64,000 nucleotides of DNA from Congeria kusceri (taxonomy: Eukaryota > Mollusca > Bivalvia > Myida > Dreissenidae). The notes under the pieces are model-generated. The model saw only the letters and a program-made list of their open reading frames with translations, did not search any database and was not told the DNA's origin. Where the stretch lies: contig CM051027.1 in the NCBI GenBank assembly GCA_027627225.1, positions 40,733,618-40,797,617 on the forward strand. The letters run 5' to 3'. A program made the translations under genes and the position numbers. Below are positions 62,031-64,000 of this stretch, piece by piece. The stretch's first letter is position 1; each line of letters opens with the position of its first letter.

Positions 62031-62790
62031 ACGTTAGTTTCAAAAGTAAAAGCAATGGCACATTTACGTTTCAACAGTTAAAGCAATGGCATATTCACAT
62101 CAGTTTCAAAAGTAAAAGCAATTGCACATTTACGTTTCAAAAGTAAAAGCAATGGCACAATTATGTTTCAAAAGTAAAAGCAATGGCACATTTACGTTTC
62201 AAAAGTAAAAGCTATGGCACATTTACGTTTCAAATGTAATAGCAATGGCAGATTCACATCAGTTTCAAAAGTAAAAGCAATGGCACATTTACGTTTCAAA
62301 AGTAAAAGCAATGGTACATTTACGTTTCAAAAGTAAAAGCAATGGCACATTTACGTCTCAAAAGTAAAAGCAATGGCACATTTATGTTTCAAAAGTAAAA
62401 GCAATGGCACATTTGCATTTCAAAAGTAAAAGCAGTGGCAGAATCACATCAGTTTCAAAAGTAAAAGCAATGGCACATGTACGTTTCAAAAGTAAAAGCA
62501 ATGGCAGATTCACATCAGTTTCAAAAGTAAAAGCAATGGCACATTTATGCAATGGCACATTTACGTTTAACTTAGTTTTAAAAATAAAAGTGATGGCACA
62601 TTTACATTAGTTTCAAACATAAAAGCAATGGCACATTTACATTAGTTTTAATCATAAAAGCAATGACATGTTTAGATTAGTTTCAAATGTAAAAGCAATG
62701 GCACATTTACATTGGTTTCAAATGTAAAGGCAATCATGGCATATTTACATTAGTTTCAAAAGTGAGAAATTGCACATTAGTTATAAAAGT
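62031..62790 (+). repeat. 31-bp minisatellite, about 23 copies
   Basis: Unit AATGGCACATTTACGTTTCA plus AAAGTAAAAGC. A longer variant adds CATCA (GGCAGATTCACATCAGTTTC). The last copies are diverged. Confidence 0.9.
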
Positions 62791-63092
62791 TAAAGCAATT
62801 ACACATTCACATAAGCTTAGACAGTAAGGGCAATTACGCATTTTATATTAGAGTGATTGCACATTTGCTAAGTAGCAGCCCCTACACATTCATGCTCAGA
62901 GAGCAAAAAGCTTGTCACATGTACATCAGTGTAGAACTATGTGCCAGTATTAGCACCTAATCCTTCTGTGGTTTTCTTTGATCATGACATATACCAATGT
63001 GCCCATTTATCAATATTGTACATGCACAGAGTGTGCACTTTACAGCTGTTGATGGATATCACTTTTAGTTTTGGTATTTGTGTTTCTATTGT
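62791..63092. other. Non-coding spacer
   Basis: Diverged tail of the minisatellite to about 62850, then nothing recognised. Confidence 0.5.
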
Positions 63093-63844
63093 TAATGCTA
63101 GGGTCCCACTATCACAATTTGTGGCACGATTGAAATCATGGTCTTAATCATGGACTAATCATGGTGATCCTATCAGATCTTACCAAATCTGGAGATCAGT
63201 CATGGCAATGGTGTTAATCGTATAATTTTTTTTAATGATTCAACCTTTTTCTACAATTTACACAATCAATTGTCAGTAGGGATCATGGTATTATATTGTA
63301 TTCGTTTGTAAACAAGTGCGACAAATTTTGTTGTTTGGGATCAATATTAGACAAGACAAACACCACATTCTGTTGAGATGTATTGTGATCTCAAGAAACA
63401 ATGAAGTCAATGGTTGGTCGGGCTATATTTATATCCGATGGGGTCTAGTTGTAGCTCAAATCATGATCACACTCAACCACAACCGTGAAAGACATCGCGA
63501 CCACAATTGTATCCTATTGTAATGTATCTGCACAGACCAGAGCGTCCCAGTTCAGGGAGCCCGATGGCGATGGTCGTGTCAGATCGAGATTCCATCGTGG
63601 ACTCAATTAAAACAATCCCAACTGAACGTATATAATCATATCTAAACTGGAAATCAGGCTGTGATAGATCGTGTAATTGACAAAACTTGACCAGATAGCA
63701 TCCGAGCACAAAACATCGTATCAGAACGTATGGACTCACATCACCCCGTATCCAAACCAAAAATTTTAGAGAAAGTCCACAATCAGCTACAAATTGCCGA
63801 TCAAGGTGTTTGTAACAGATCGCAAGAGTAGGAACCTAGCATTA
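63093..63844. mobile_element. TIR element, TAATGCTAGG ends
   Basis: The left end TAATGCTAGGGTCCCACT and the right end, reverse-complemented, TAATGCTAGGTTCCTACT match at 16 of 18. The interior has inverted ATCATG/CATGAT and GATC-rich motifs but no transposase. No target duplication could be fixed. Confidence 0.6.
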
Positions 63845-64000
63845 AAAGTGTTATTTTGTTCCTAAAGGTGTTTCATTGCAATTTAGGTATAAAAATATTT
63901 ACAGAACAACAATAATATACCAGTATTACCTGTAAAGATTAATTTCATGATTCATTTTTGTCAGTTGACAATTAATATAAAAATATTATAAAATAATGTA

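Overview
This is animal nuclear DNA, not bacterial or viral. It is AT-rich, has short exons with GT/AG splice signals, and is dominated by transposons, foldback elements and minisatellites. Several repeat families look like those of bivalve molluscs: the 'GCACAGG' palindromic element at 58.2 kb, the 'AGCTCCACTGGCCAAAGG' family at 28.5 kb, the 'GGTCAAAGGTCAAGGTCA' family at 38-41 kb, and the 'AGGGCCATGAGGCCCT' family at 10.4 kb. A heterodont, possibly dreissenid, bivalve is my best guess, from memory of such repeats rather than from a search.

Layout. 0-3.6 kb: intergenic or intronic DNA with a 1.18-kb non-autonomous DNA transposon (5-bp target duplication) and a CATT-type microsatellite. 3.66-3.81 kb: one exon, minus strand, of the mitochondrial Na+/Ca2+(Li+) exchanger NCLX (SLC8B1). 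Its upstream intron is filled, from 22 bp before the splice acceptor, by about 6.2 kb of a 37-bp minisatellite (about 166 copies). 10.3-11.4 kb: a tandem-structured interspersed repeat. 13.8-16.0 kb: probable exons, minus strand, of an unidentified type II membrane protein. 16.1-28.0 kb: a transposon-rich block bounded by inverted copies of a 'CCCTTTCCG' repeat. It holds a complete intron-containing hAT transposon (17675-22380, TIRs intact, two nonsense codons), a Mutator-type element (9-bp duplication) and two LINE remnants. 28.5-37.5 kb: another repeat, then five apparently identical tandem copies of a 1661-bp unit cut from a LINE. 37.5-41.2 kb: a diverged repeat family carrying nuclear-receptor-like half-sites, with two TIR elements nested in it. 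41.2-44 kb: minisatellite and foldback hairpins. 45.2-47.2 kb: a frameshifted ZBED-type hAT pseudogene. 48.9-56.0 kb: two inverted copies of a G/C-tract MITE flank a Tigger-in-Tigger-plus-hAT nest. 56.8-57.4 kb: the first two coding exons, plus strand, of an unidentified gene. 58.2-63.8 kb: foldback elements and a run of unrelated minisatellites.

Only NCLX, the 15.7-kb gene and the 56.8-kb gene look like host genes, and each is partial. The rest is mobile or repetitive DNA at many stages of decay. Nested insertions let several empty sites be read directly. The most notable structures are the giant minisatellite next to a conserved splice acceptor, the perfect 5 x 1661-bp array, and the spliced hAT transposon whose transposase carries a stop inside its catalytic DESTD motif.
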